Assembly: GCA_945861635.1 (NCBI GenBank) | Contig: CAMAWH010000017.1 | Location: 1 to 64,000 of the forward strand | Length of the DNA stretch: 64,000 bases | Direction of reading: 5' to 3' | DNA from: Klebsiella pneumoniae | GTDB lineage: Bacteria; Myxococcota_A; UBA796; SXON01 | Shown here: in pieces, positions 1 to 8,259 of the stretch | How the letters are laid out: each line of letters begins with the position of its first letter | Numbering within the stretch: position 1 is the first letter of the stretch | Translations under genes and position numbers: made by a program | The notes under the pieces: generated by a model | What the model saw: the letters and a program-made list of their open reading frames with translations, nothing else | What the model was told of the DNA's origin: nothing | Database searches by the model: none

Positions 1-396
1 CCCGTCGCCGCGCTGCCGCCTGCGTCGCAGGCGCCCGCGGCCCCGGTCGCAGCGCCGGTCGCAGCGCCGGTCGCAGCGCCGGTCGCAGCGCCGGTCGCGG
101 CAACGGTCGCGCCTCCCCCTCCCCCGATCGCGCCAGTCCCCTCACCCACGCCAGAACCAGCGTCCGCGCCGTTCGGCTACTTCGCCGTGGATGGCGCCGT
201 CGAGAAAATTCGCCTCATCGGCGAGGGCGGCGTGTTCGCGCCCGGGCAGGTGCCCGCCGGCACCTACCGTGTGCGGGTGACATTTGCCGGACAGGAGGGC
301 TTCCACGCCGGTAACGTCACGATCGTCGCCGGGATTACGACACGTATGCGTTGCGATGCCGAGATGTCCCTCTGCGAGCTGGAGAGCACGCCATGA
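1..396 (+). CDS. C-terminal part of a PEGA-like domain protein (5' end outside window)
   Basis: The reading frame is open from the first base, so the gene begins upstream of the window. The visible part starts with a low-complexity Pro/Ala/Val linker built from repeated APVA units, followed by about 75 residues (FGYFAVDGAVEKIRL..., then VPAGTYRVRVTF and GNVTIVAGITT). A short beta-rich module with a 'PAGTYRV' turn is typical of PEGA domains, which in myxobacterial proteins often end a Ser/Thr kinase or a surface protein. No kinase or other N-terminal domain is visible here, so the whole-protein function is unknown. The stop TGA overlaps the ATG of the next gene (ATGA), so the two are probably co-translated. 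Confidence 0.7.
   Translation, partial: PVAALPPASQAPAAPVAAPVAAPVAAPVAAPVAATVAPPPPPIAPVPSPTPEPASAPFGYFAVDGAVEKIRLIGEGGVFAPGQVPAGTYRVRVTFAGQEGFHAGNVTIVAGITTRMRCDAEMSLCELESTP
43..102 (+). repeat. 12-bp tandem repeat inside the coding sequence
   Basis: Four perfect copies of a 12-mer (ccggtcgcagcg; 43-54, 55-66, 67-78, 79-90) are followed by a degenerate fifth copy. Each unit encodes Pro-Val-Ala-Ala, so changes in copy number would stay in frame and alter only the linker length. A similar but diverged Pro/Val/Ala repeat occurs in the HTH/AT-hook gene at 29.6 kb. Confidence 0.9.
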
Positions 397-866
397 TCCT
401 CCTTCTGACGGCATGCTTGTGGATCTCGAACAGCGACCACGAGGACCGAAAGGCGACGGCACCCAAGGACACGGACTCGTCCATCCTGCCGGACGACTCC
501 CTCTCCCGATCCGAATTCTGGCGGCAGTTTGCGGAGGCGTACTGCGAACTCGTGGACCGCTGTGCGGACGACAGTTCCGAAGACTCGGGAGATGGCCAGT
601 GGAGCATGTCGGAGTGCGTCGATTCCATCGAGGGCGGCGACCCCTCGACGAACGACTGCCAGTACGACGCGCGGGCGGCGGCCAAGTGCGTTACCGCATT
701 GAACGACGCCTCCTGCGCCGACTATCGCCACGGAGACGTCAACTTCAGCTGCTATCAGGAAGCCTTCAACTGCGAGGACGATGGGCACGACACGGCCGAC
801 ACGGGATGTCGCGCATCGAAAAGCCGGCAGCGCGCCGTTCGGCGGTGGACCGCGCGGCCCCGATAG
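393..866 (+). CDS. Small acidic, Cys-containing lipoprotein of unknown function
   Basis: The start at 393 (overlapping the previous stop as ATGA) gives 157 residues beginning MILLLTACLW, a very short signal peptide with the lipobox LTAC. An earlier in-frame ATG at 351 would place the lipobox after an unlikely hydrophilic leader. The mature part is acidic and has several spaced cysteines (YCELVDRC, ECVDS, DCQYD, KCVTAL, SCADY, SCYQ, NCEDD), suggesting a small disulfide-bonded domain outside the cytoplasm. The segment DDGHDTADTG resembles the Asp/Thr/Gly-rich tethers of other lipoproteins in this window. The C-terminus turns basic. I do not recognise a family. Outer membrane lipoprotein is the likely location. 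Confidence 0.65.
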   Translation: MILLLTACLWISNSDHEDRKATAPKDTDSSILPDDSLSRSEFWRQFAEAYCELVDRCADDSSEDSGDGQWSMSECVDSIEGGDPSTNDCQYDARAAAKCVTALNDASCADYRHGDVNFSCYQEAFNCEDDGHDTADTGCRASKSRQRAVRRWTARPR

Positions 867-894
867 GCGCCGGTCGCACGGGTTAGGGTCGCGC

Positions 895-1875
895 GTGCTC
901 CCCCCCTACGATCGCGGCATCTTCACGCTGAGCTTCGATTTCGAGCTGGTGTGGGGCTCCCGCGATCTGTTCGACGACCCCGCCCCCCTCCTTGCGATGG
1001 CCAGGGTCACCCGGAACCGCGTCTTCGACGCGCTGCTCCGCATGCTGGAACGCCACCGCGTCGTCGCAACCTGGGCAACGGTTGGCCACCTTTTTCTCGA
1101 TCGCGGGGAGAAGGAAGGGGGCACCCTCCACCCGGACGTCGTGCCTCCGCAACACCGGTGGCGTGCGGCTCCCTGGTTCGACGGCGTTCCGGAAGGGTCG
1201 GAGGCCGATCACCCGGAATTCTACGGTCGCAGCCTCGTACTGAAGCTGCGGGATGCCGGTCAGGAAGTGGGCAGCCACAGCTTCTCCCATCCGGTTTTTG
1301 GCGATCCGGGCTGCTCACGTGAGGCGGCCGACTCAGACCTGGCCCAGTGCGTGATGGAGGCGGCCGTTTTGGGCATCCCGCTGCGCTCGTTCGTGTTCCC
1401 GCGCAACGTGCCCGGACACGTCGACCTCCTGGCGCGGCACGGCTTTACCTGCTGGCGGGGGCCGGAGCCGGTGTGGTACCGACACGAGCGCGTGCCAACG
1501 CCTCTGAGTCGCCTTTTGCACCTCGCGGACGTCGCCCGTGCCGGTCGACCGCCGACGGTCTTGCCGTACAAGGACGAGCACGGATTGTGGGTGATTCCAG
1601 CATCTTCCTCGCTCCTACCGGTCGACGGTATCCGACGTTTTCTGCCCATTTCTCGCCGCGTCAAGCGCGCCATCCGCGGCATCGATCAGGCGGTTTCGGA
1701 CCGGCGGATCAGCCACCTCTACACCCATCCCATCAACCTCGCCAGTGACCCGGAAGGCATGCTCGCTGCGATGGAGGCCATCCTGGCTCACGCCGCCCGA
1801 CTCAGAGATGCCGGACGGTTGGAGATCCTGCCGATGGGGGAGATTGCGGTTCGGGCAGAAGGGCGATTGCTATAG
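895..1875 (+). CDS. Polysaccharide deacetylase (NodB-type, carbohydrate esterase 4)
   Basis: The protein begins with LPPYDRGIFTLSFDFELVWG, a typical first strand of the NodB fold carrying the metal/catalytic Asp (SFDFE). GQEVGSHSFSHPVF supplies the HxxxH metal site. The rest keeps the deacetylase pattern (LRSFVFPRN, then a C-terminal SHLYTHPINL). The GTG at 895 is chosen as start because the upstream residues of the open frame are Arg/Gly-rich and overlap the preceding gene. This gives 326 residues, without an evident signal peptide. Such enzymes remove N- or O-acetyl groups from polysaccharides. Here it neighbours a block of exopolysaccharide glycosyltransferases. Its 3' end overlaps the convergent formyltransferase gene by 6 bp. 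Confidence 0.85.
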   Translation: MLPPYDRGIFTLSFDFELVWGSRDLFDDPAPLLAMARVTRNRVFDALLRMLERHRVVATWATVGHLFLDRGEKEGGTLHPDVVPPQHRWRAAPWFDGVPEGSEADHPEFYGRSLVLKLRDAGQEVGSHSFSHPVFGDPGCSREAADSDLAQCVMEAAVLGIPLRSFVFPRNVPGHVDLLARHGFTCWRGPEPVWYRHERVPTPLSRLLHLADVARAGRPPTVLPYKDEHGLWVIPASSSLLPVDGIRRFLPISRRVKRAIRGIDQAVSDRRISHLYTHPINLASDPEGMLAAMEAILAHAARLRDAGRLEILPMGEIAVRAEGRLL

Positions 1876-2649
1876 AAGGGCGTGGCCGCGCTCCCGCAGC
1901 CTGCGGGCATCCGCTCGCTTGGGGAAGGAGAAGTACGATGCCGCACCTGCGTCCATCGCTTTTCCGATCACTGTCCCCGCCTTGATCTGCGCCACGCCCT
2001 CCAGAAGCGCCTGCACGCCCACCTGTTTGGACCGAATCATGACGTCGTGCAAGGAGTCCGTGGCGTGGAGCGCTACGGGCATTTGAAGCACGATATCGCC
2101 CGCGTCGAGCTTCTCCACCATGTAGTGCACCGTCACCCACGCCTCGGGCTCACCGTGCATCATCGTCCAGAAGTTCGGCATCATCCCCTGGTACCGCGGA
2201 AGGGGCGCGGAATGCAGGTTGATGCAGCCGTAGCGGGGAACGTCGAGGACCCGCTGCTTCAGGATTTGGCTCGCGGCGATGGAGACCAGGAGGTCCGGCC
2301 TCATCTCGTTTCGAATGACCTCCACAAACGCAGCAGCGTTGATCTTCGTCGGCTGGTAGATCGGCAGCCCGTGCCGCCTTGCCACATCCCGCGCTGAGCA
2401 CGGCCGTGTGAGGGGGGTGAGCTGATTCACCGTGTCGCATACCTTCGCGCCGGCGAACCGCCACAAGAGCCGCGAGAAGTCAACGGGGCCGAAGAACTCA
2501 TAGAGTCGCGTCGCATTTTTCCACCGGCCCTCATTGAACGCCGGCAAAATGATGATTCCGACGATTTCGTCCGTACATCCCTGGCAAAAATCCTCAATGG
2601 CGGCGGGCAGGTAGAACGGTTCCTCCTGGGTCACGAGCACGATCCTCAC
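1870..2649 (-). CDS. Formyltransferase-family protein (methionyl-tRNA formyltransferase-like fold)
   Basis: The protein has 259 residues. The core GCINLHSAPLPRYQGMMPNFW contains the Asn and His of the formyltransferase catalytic triad, and EKLDAGDI supplies the Asp. The N-terminus (RIVLVTQEEPFYLP) is the Rossmann-like N10-formyl-tetrahydrofolate binding start. It lacks the C-terminal tRNA-binding domain of Fmt. This length and its place as last gene of an exopolysaccharide operon fit sugar N-formyltransferases that act on amino-sugar nucleotides, but the substrate is inferred. Its ATG overlaps the stop of the upstream deacetylase pseudogene by 4 bp, so it was translationally coupled to it. 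Confidence 0.8.
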   Translation of the reverse strand: MRIVLVTQEEPFYLPAAIEDFCQGCTDEIVGIIILPAFNEGRWKNATRLYEFFGPVDFSRLLWRFAGAKVCDTVNQLTPLTRPCSARDVARRHGLPIYQPTKINAAAFVEVIRNEMRPDLLVSIAASQILKQRVLDVPRYGCINLHSAPLPRYQGMMPNFWTMMHGEPEAWVTVHYMVEKLDAGDIVLQMPVALHATDSLHDVMIRSKQVGVQALLEGVAQIKAGTVIGKAMDAGAASYFSFPKRADARRLRERGHALL

Positions 2650-3515
2650 GCGGCGCTCTCCAATTCGCGCGAGAACACGTCGCGCATCGGGCCGAACTGG
2701 AGGCCGCTCGTCAGGAGCGCCCGGAGCTTCGTGCCGGTGCCCGAAAGGTTGACGTAGTGGCGGAACTTCGAAAGCCGTGTGGCCCCGGGAACACGCGGCT
2801 GCTCGGGGTCAAACTCCCACGGATGGAGATAGACAACGGCGGGATGCCCCTCTCGATTGATGTGGCCGATTGCCCGCTCCGTCAGCCAACCGGGCAACAG
2901 GCGGAAGTAGCCGCCGCCCGCCACCGGAAGATTCTTCGACGCAATCCGCACTGTCGACACCGGGAACTCCCACAACCCCCCATCCAGCCGCTTTGCAAAG
3001 CGTCCGGCCTCCGGAATGCCGTACCGATCATGGCCCGCGAGCGGAAAGATGCTCGAATCGTAGCGAAATCCTGCGTCGCGGAGGACGTCGAGCGCCCACA
3101 ACGATTGCTTCGTGATGGAAAATGCCGGTGCGCGGTAGCCGATGGGCGTGGTCGGCGCAGAGGCCCCACCGCTTGCCAACGCGCGCGAGATCGCGTCCAG
3201 CGACCGAGTGAGGTCGTCCGCGAATTCCTTCGGTGTCTGGCGGTAGATGAGCTGATGATCCTAGCCGTGGGTGGCAAGTTCGTGGCCCGCCGCCACGATC
3301 TCGCGCACCAACTCGGGCTGGCGGTCCGCGACCCAGCCGAGCACGAAGAACGTGGCCTTCGTTCCCGTTTCGGCGAGAATGGAGATCACCCGCCGCGTGC
3401 TCCCGGCCACCCGACTCTCCTGCTTGTCCCAATCCTTGCGAGCAAAGATCTGTTCGAAGTTGTGAACCTGAAAGTGTTCCTCGACGTCCACGGTGAGTGC
3501 GTTCTGCAGGACCAT
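2646..3515 (-). pseudogene. Polysaccharide deacetylase (XrtA/PEP-CTERM locus type) broken by one amber codon
   Basis: Two open segments in the same frame (3515-3264 and 3260-2646) make one full-length deacetylase when read through a single TAG at 3263-3261. The first part has the family start NALTVDVEEHFQV and the metal Asp. It ends at HELATHG, then TAG, then DHQLIYRQTPKEFADDL. In this family the motif is HGYxH, so a Tyr TAC/TAT to TAG change is the simplest reading, and it falls between the two metal-binding histidines. The downstream half (GYRAPAFSITKQSLWALDVLRDAGFRYDSSIFP, HPWEFDPEQPR) is intact. There is no frameshift or other decay, and the 4-bp overlap with the formyltransferase remains. 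This is either a recent pseudogene, a sequencing error or a readthrough gene. Confidence 0.85.
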
Positions 3516-3519
3516 GCCG

Positions 3520-4965
3520 CTATGACCCCGGTCGTAGCAGGATCGTTTGCACGGTCTTGAGCAGAATCAGCAAATACAGCGCCGGACTCATTTCCTGCAC
3601 GGCGTACAGCTCATAACAAAGCTTCTCCGCGGAATCTTCGACCGTTGCGCCGTACCGATAGCGCACCTGTGCCCAGCCCGTCACGCCGGGGTTCACGGAG
3701 AACCGCAGGGCGTAGAATGGAATGCGCTCCTTCAGGTCGGTCACGAAGTGCTCGCGCTCCGGGCGCGGACCCACGATCGACATATCGCCGCGAAGAACGT
3801 TGTAGAACTGGGGGAGTTCGTCGATCCGCGAACGGCGGAGAAAACGCCCCAACCTCGTCACGCGCGGATCCCCGAGCCCCTGTGACCACACGGCGCCCGA
3901 CTCCGCCTCCGCGTCGTTGCGCATTGTGCGCAGCTTGATGATCTCGAACGGGCGTTCGTTTTTTCCAAGGCGCTCCTGCAAGAAGAACGCCGGCCCCTTG
4001 GATTCAAGCCGAATCGCGACGGCCGCGAGGCCGACGACCGGAAGTGTGATGATCGCGCCAACCAAAGCGATGAGGATGTCGGCAACCCGCTGAACGGCCG
4101 AAGAAAACCGGCTGTTTCCGACGAAAACCGGACCGAAGATCAGCCATGCATCCGACACGTGCAGCACCGGAAGTTTGCCGGTCAAACGCTTATAGAGCGT
4201 CGGCATATCCTCGATGTGCACGCCCCGCGCCTTGCACTCAAGCAGGCGCTTCGTGAGCTCTCCCGTCATGCTGCCGCGCAGCGCCACAATGATGAGATTC
4301 ACACCATGCTCACTCACAAGGCGGTTGAGGTCCGGAACATCGCCCAACACCGCGGGATCCCCCGGCGCCCCCGGAAGTCGGTCGTCGTCGGAATGGTCCG
4401 TGTACCGCCGGCGCCCGCCGGCCGGATGATCGATGAAGCCGACGACGCTGTAGTCCGCGGCGTATTCGGGATTGCTCAAGATCTCCCGAAGAATAAGCCT
4501 GCCCGCTTCACCCGCGCCGACCACCAGCGTCGTCTGTCGAGACGTCGGCCGCGGCGCGATGGAGCAGACCGAAACCCGCCACACGGTCAGCAGAACCGCC
4601 ATGCTCAGACTGGTGAGCAGCGCCAGCCCACGCCCCCACCACCCAAGCGGAAACGCCGCATACGCAAGCAGTTGGAGGGGCAGGGCCGCGATGACCGCGC
4701 ACCAGATTCGGATGATCTCGTGGCGACGGTGGAAGTCCAACGTCGAGTTGTAGGCGTCCGCCATGTACAAGACGATGAGCGTCGAGGAGATGAAGAAGAG
4801 CGACGCACCGGTGTATTGATCGACGATCGCCGCAACGGACTTGTGGCGATCACCAAATCCGAATCGAAGAGCGTGCCCCAGATAAATGGCGATCAACGCG
4901 ACGAGGATGTCACCCGCCACATAGTGGAACTGCCGGCGCTGGTAGGGAATGCCGAAGAATTTCAT
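3520..4965 (-). CDS. Polyprenyl glycosylphosphotransferase (exopolysaccharide initiating sugar transferase)
   Basis: A 481-residue membrane protein of the WcaJ/WbaP type. The N-terminal part has several membrane helices. A CoA-binding-like/Rossmann segment follows (TTLVVGAGEAGRLILREIL, about 145-165). One further membrane segment lies near 285, before the catalytic sugar-transferase domain with KLRTMRNDAE, RSRIDELPQFYNVLRGDMS, VGPRPERE and NPGVTGWAQV. It transfers a sugar-1-phosphate from a nucleotide sugar to undecaprenyl phosphate, the first step of exopolysaccharide repeat assembly at the inner membrane. It overlaps the upstream glycosyltransferase gene by 4 bp and lies 4 bp before the deacetylase pseudogene. 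The sugar specificity cannot be read from the sequence. Confidence 0.92.
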   Translation of the reverse strand: MKFFGIPYQRRQFHYVAGDILVALIAIYLGHALRFGFGDRHKSVAAIVDQYTGASLFFISSTLIVLYMADAYNSTLDFHRRHEIIRIWCAVIAALPLQLLAYAAFPLGWWGRGLALLTSLSMAVLLTVWRVSVCSIAPRPTSRQTTLVVGAGEAGRLILREILSNPEYAADYSVVGFIDHPAGGRRRYTDHSDDDRLPGAPGDPAVLGDVPDLNRLVSEHGVNLIIVALRGSMTGELTKRLLECKARGVHIEDMPTLYKRLTGKLPVLHVSDAWLIFGPVFVGNSRFSSAVQRVADILIALVGAIITLPVVGLAAVAIRLESKGPAFFLQERLGKNERPFEIIKLRTMRNDAEAESGAVWSQGLGDPRVTRLGRFLRRSRIDELPQFYNVLRGDMSIVGPRPEREHFVTDLKERIPFYALRFSVNPGVTGWAQVRYRYGATVEDSAEKLCYELYAVQEMSPALYLLILLKTVQTILLRPGS

Positions 4966-6086
4966 GCGGCATACTCCCGCGGCACGGGCCAGCGCTCGAT
5001 GACCGCAAGCTCGCGGTACACGGCCAGCGTGCCCGCGAGCATGTGATCGGCGGTGAAGTGGCTTTCATAGGAGCGACGTCCCGCATCGCCAAGCGCACGT
5101 CGTAGCGCGGGATCGCCGATCAAGCGGCCGAGGGCAACCCGAAGCTCCGATTCATCCCCACGAGGCACGAGGATTCCCGTCGTCCCGTGTACGACCGCCT
5201 CCTTGATGCCGCCAACGTTGGACGCCACGACGGGCAATCCCGCGCGCATGGCCTCCAAAATGGCGAGCGGAAAGCCCTCTTGCCGCGAGATCAGCGCACA
5301 CACGTGGGACGATGCGAGGAGGTTCGGCACGTCGCGCGAGACTCCCACAAAGTCTACGCGGTCGGCGAGATGCAGATCGCGTGCCGACGCCTCCAGAAGG
5401 GAGCGATCCGGGCCATCTCCGACGAGGCGCAGCCGGAACGGGGCATCGACGCCTGCCAGGGCCCGGAGCAACAGGTGGTGGTCCTTCGGCGCGGCCAGAC
5501 GGGCAACCATCGTGACCACCGGCGCGCCCCCAGCATCCGGCTTGGCGCGCGCCGCGTCATCGCATACGCCATTATGCACGATACGCACCTGCGGGGCGCG
5601 GGCCACGTGATAGCGCATCCCGACTTCACGGTCCGCCTCCGACACCACGATCAAACGGCGCGTCCATCGCCCCACGATCGCTTCCATGGGAATGGCCAAC
5701 GCCTTCGCGCGGAACGGCAGGCCATCCGAAAACGGCCAGGCGTGCGCCGTGTGGATGGCCGCGACGCGCTCCGCACGACCCGCAAGTCGTCCGAGTACGC
5801 CGGCTTTGGCGCTATGGGTATGCAGCAGATGGGGACGAACAGCAGTGATCAGCTTTCGGATACATCGGAACCCGAGGAGGTCCGCAAAAGGGGAAATGCT
5901 CCTCTGCAGCTCAGGAACGACATGCACCGGGATGCCAAGCAATCCCAACTCCTCACCTACGAAGCCGTCTTCTCCGACGGCGACATGAAATTCGACGTGG
6001 CCCCGAAGGCCGCGGACCAGGTCCACGACGTGCACCTGCGCACCGCCCGGCTCCGCGCGAGTAATGACAATAAGTACGCGGAGCAA
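4962..6086 (-). CDS. GT4 family glycosyltransferase
   Basis: The protein starts with LLRVLIVITRAEPGGAQVHV, a GT-B donor-fold opening with the GGAQ loop. Its C-terminal half has LISRQEGFPLAILEAMRAG, with the two Glu of the EX7E motif, then LPVVASNVGGIKE. It is likely a cytoplasmic retaining transferase that extends the lipid-linked repeat begun by the downstream sugar transferase. The TTG at 6086 is proposed as start because the family N-terminus begins there. The frame remains open to an ATG at 6194, but the extra 36 residues look unlike a protein start. GTG at 6116 is another option. The gene is first in the minus-strand exopolysaccharide operon (6086 to 1870). Confidence 0.85.
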   Translation of the reverse strand: MLRVLIVITRAEPGGAQVHVVDLVRGLRGHVEFHVAVGEDGFVGEELGLLGIPVHVVPELQRSISPFADLLGFRCIRKLITAVRPHLLHTHSAKAGVLGRLAGRAERVAAIHTAHAWPFSDGLPFRAKALAIPMEAIVGRWTRRLIVVSEADREVGMRYHVARAPQVRIVHNGVCDDAARAKPDAGGAPVVTMVARLAAPKDHHLLLRALAGVDAPFRLRLVGDGPDRSLLEASARDLHLADRVDFVGVSRDVPNLLASSHVCALISRQEGFPLAILEAMRAGLPVVASNVGGIKEAVVHGTTGILVPRGDESELRVALGRLIGDPALRRALGDAGRRSYESHFTADHMLAGTLAVYRELAVIERWPVPREYAA

Positions 6087-6309
6087 CTCCCCGCGGGCGG
6101 ACGCTGTACCGGCCACCGCTACCGCGGCCACGCAGGCTGGGTCGGAGCGACGGCTGACGTGGGCACGGTTCACTCCGGGCAGGGGGGCGGCCAAGGGATG
6201 CCCAGTATGCCCGAGGATGCGCGTTCCTGCGCGCCCCGCCGCGCGACCACGCGAAGCCAGCGGGCTATGGGGAGGCCATGGAACGGAGCACGCAGCGGGT
6301 CAACCTCGG

Positions 6310-8259
6310 ATGACGGCAACGGACCAGATTCGTGCCTGGAGGGCCGCCGCACCCAACTTCAGGAAGCGTCAACGCAAGAGCGTCGGACAGATTCGCTACG
6401 GCTGGAACCACCCGAAAACGCTCTGCTTCGTCTTCGGCTGCCAACGATCCGGCACGAAGATGTTGATGCGCATCCTCGAAAATAGCCCAGCGACGCGGAT
6501 CTACCATGAGAACAACGAACTCGCGTTCCACGACTTTCAACTGCGCTCCGACCGAACCGTCCGCTTGCTCACCACGACAAGCCCGGCGCCAAGCCAGATC
6601 TTCAAACCCATCTGTGACAGCCACCTTGCGGATCAATTGCTGGAACGATTCCCGGAGGCCAATGGACTGTGGATCTACCGCCATTACGACGACGTGGCGG
6701 GCTCGGCGTCGCAAAAGTGGGGGTCCCACCAGAGAGAAGTGATCGACGCCGTTGCCGCTGGCGATCTGGCGCGGTGGGGATGGCGCACCGAGCGGCTCTC
6801 GGACACCGTCCTCGCCGCCATCCGGCGTGTCCATCGCCCCGATCTGAGCGATCACGAAGGGGGCATGCTCTTCTGGTACATGCGCAATGCCTGCTTCTTC
6901 GAGCGGGGCGTCCACGCCCATCCGCGCATGGTGTTGAAGAACTACGAGGAGCTCGTTCGCGACCCGGCGCGTCATTTTCCGGAGGTGTTTGCCCACGTCG
7001 GCGCACCTTTTGAGAGCTCATTTATCGCGCGCGTGCACGCCGACTCGGTCGGCCGACGCGAGCCCCCCGTGGTCAGCGCGGAGATTCGCGCGCTGTGCGC
7101 GGAGCTGATGGCGCGGTTGGACGGCTGGGTGCGCGTCAAACCAACGCCGAGCTCGACACTCTCCCTCCCCTCGCCCGTGCTGATGTTGATCAACACGCTC
7201 GGCGTCGGGGGCGCGGAACGGCACGTTGTCACGATGGCGAATTGGCTGGCGGCGCGTGGTGTCGCTGTCACGGTAGCGGCAGAAGGGGGCGATCTGGTTG
7301 CTGAACTGCACGCGAGTACGCAATTTGTGGCCACGCCGCTACGGCGGGTGCGCGCCGATCTGCCGCTCGCGGCACGGCAGGTGCGCGCGATCCTGCGGGA
7401 CAGGCAGCCTGCGGTTATCGTCGCCAACTCGCTTGCGGTCACGTTGATCGCCCGCGTCGCGCAGCCGCGTGGGCGCGTGCCGATCGTCAACATCGCGCAC
7501 GGATGGCCCGATGATCGGTACCAACAGGTCGGGCCGCTCTTGCGCGTGGCCGACGTGGTGATCGCCGTGTCCCCGGAAGTGAAGGCCAAGTTGGTGGCCG
7601 GGGGACTCGATCCGAAACGTTGTGAGGTCGTCCTCAACGGCGTGGACTGCACACACCTTGGGCCCCGCGTCGGCGCCACCCGGCAGGCGGCACGGGAAGC
7701 CATGGGCGCCGGCCCCGAGGACATCCTCGTACTGAGCCTCGGAAGGCTCACCCCACAGAAAGCCCACCACCACATGATCGGCGTGGCAGCACGCTTGCGG
7801 AAGGAGCATCCGCTCCTGCGGTACGCCATCGTAGGCGAGGGCGCCCGAGCCCAGGAACTCCGCGATTTGATCACCGCGGCTGGCCTCACGGACGTCGTTC
7901 GCCTCCCCGGCCTGCGCGCAGACGGGCCGGACCTGTTGGGATCCGCCGACATCTACCTTTCCCCGTCGGATTGGGAAGGCATGCCGCTATCTACCATAGA
8001 AGCGATGGCGTCGGGGTTACCGACCGTCGCAACACGCACAGAGGGTGCCGGGTTGCTTCTCACCGAAGAATGTGGCTTCATCGTACCTATCGGAGATGTG
8101 GAAGGCATGGCGACACAGGTGGGTCGCCTGGCCGCCAACCCCGAACTCCGGGCGCGACTTGGGGCCGCCTCGCGCGAGCGGGCACTGGCCTCCTTTGGTC
8201 ACGACCGCATGGCCAAAGAGATTGCCGCGATTCTTGGCCGGGTCACGTCCGGACGGTGA
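6310..8259 (+). CDS. Sulfotransferase-GT4 glycosyltransferase fusion
   Basis: The single frame encodes two enzymes. Residues about 1-285 have LCFVFGCQRSGTKMLMRIL near residue 38, the PAPS 5'-phosphosulfate-binding loop of sulfotransferases, followed by the usual alpha/beta architecture (LKNYEELVRDPARHF). Residues about 290-649 form a GT4 glycosyltransferase: GVGGAERHVVTMANWL, VLSLGRLTPQK, then SDWEGMPLSTIEAMASGLP with EX7E. The ATG at 6310 (MTATDQIRAW) is chosen because upstream codons are low-complexity and overlap the divergent gene. Inferred role: a cytoplasmic bifunctional enzyme adding a sugar and a sulfate to the same exopolysaccharide. The 3' end overlaps the convergent GH2 gene by 17 bp. 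Confidence 0.88.
   Translation: MTATDQIRAWRAAAPNFRKRQRKSVGQIRYGWNHPKTLCFVFGCQRSGTKMLMRILENSPATRIYHENNELAFHDFQLRSDRTVRLLTTTSPAPSQIFKPICDSHLADQLLERFPEANGLWIYRHYDDVAGSASQKWGSHQREVIDAVAAGDLARWGWRTERLSDTVLAAIRRVHRPDLSDHEGGMLFWYMRNACFFERGVHAHPRMVLKNYEELVRDPARHFPEVFAHVGAPFESSFIARVHADSVGRREPPVVSAEIRALCAELMARLDGWVRVKPTPSSTLSLPSPVLMLINTLGVGGAERHVVTMANWLAARGVAVTVAAEGGDLVAELHASTQFVATPLRRVRADLPLAARQVRAILRDRQPAVIVANSLAVTLIARVAQPRGRVPIVNIAHGWPDDRYQQVGPLLRVADVVIAVSPEVKAKLVAGGLDPKRCEVVLNGVDCTHLGPRVGATRQAAREAMGAGPEDILVLSLGRLTPQKAHHHMIGVAARLRKEHPLLRYAIVGEGARAQELRDLITAAGLTDVVRLPGLRADGPDLLGSADIYLSPSDWEGMPLSTIEAMASGLPTVATRTEGAGLLLTEECGFIVPIGDVEGMATQVGRLAANPELRARLGAASRERALASFGHDRMAKEIAAILGRVTSGR

Noticed and set aside
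43-102. Possible CRISPR array at the window start
   Set aside because: The 12-bp units are directly adjacent without spacers and encode a Pro/Ala linker in frame.
4159-5046. 295-residue plus-strand open frame opposite the sugar transferase
   Set aside because: Antisense shadow of a clearly recognised glycosylphosphotransferase. Arg/His-rich with no domain.
6087-6309. Possible short gene or tRNA in the divergent gap
   Set aside because: The open frames here are only upstream extensions of the two flanking genes, and no tRNA-like T-loop or stem pattern was seen.
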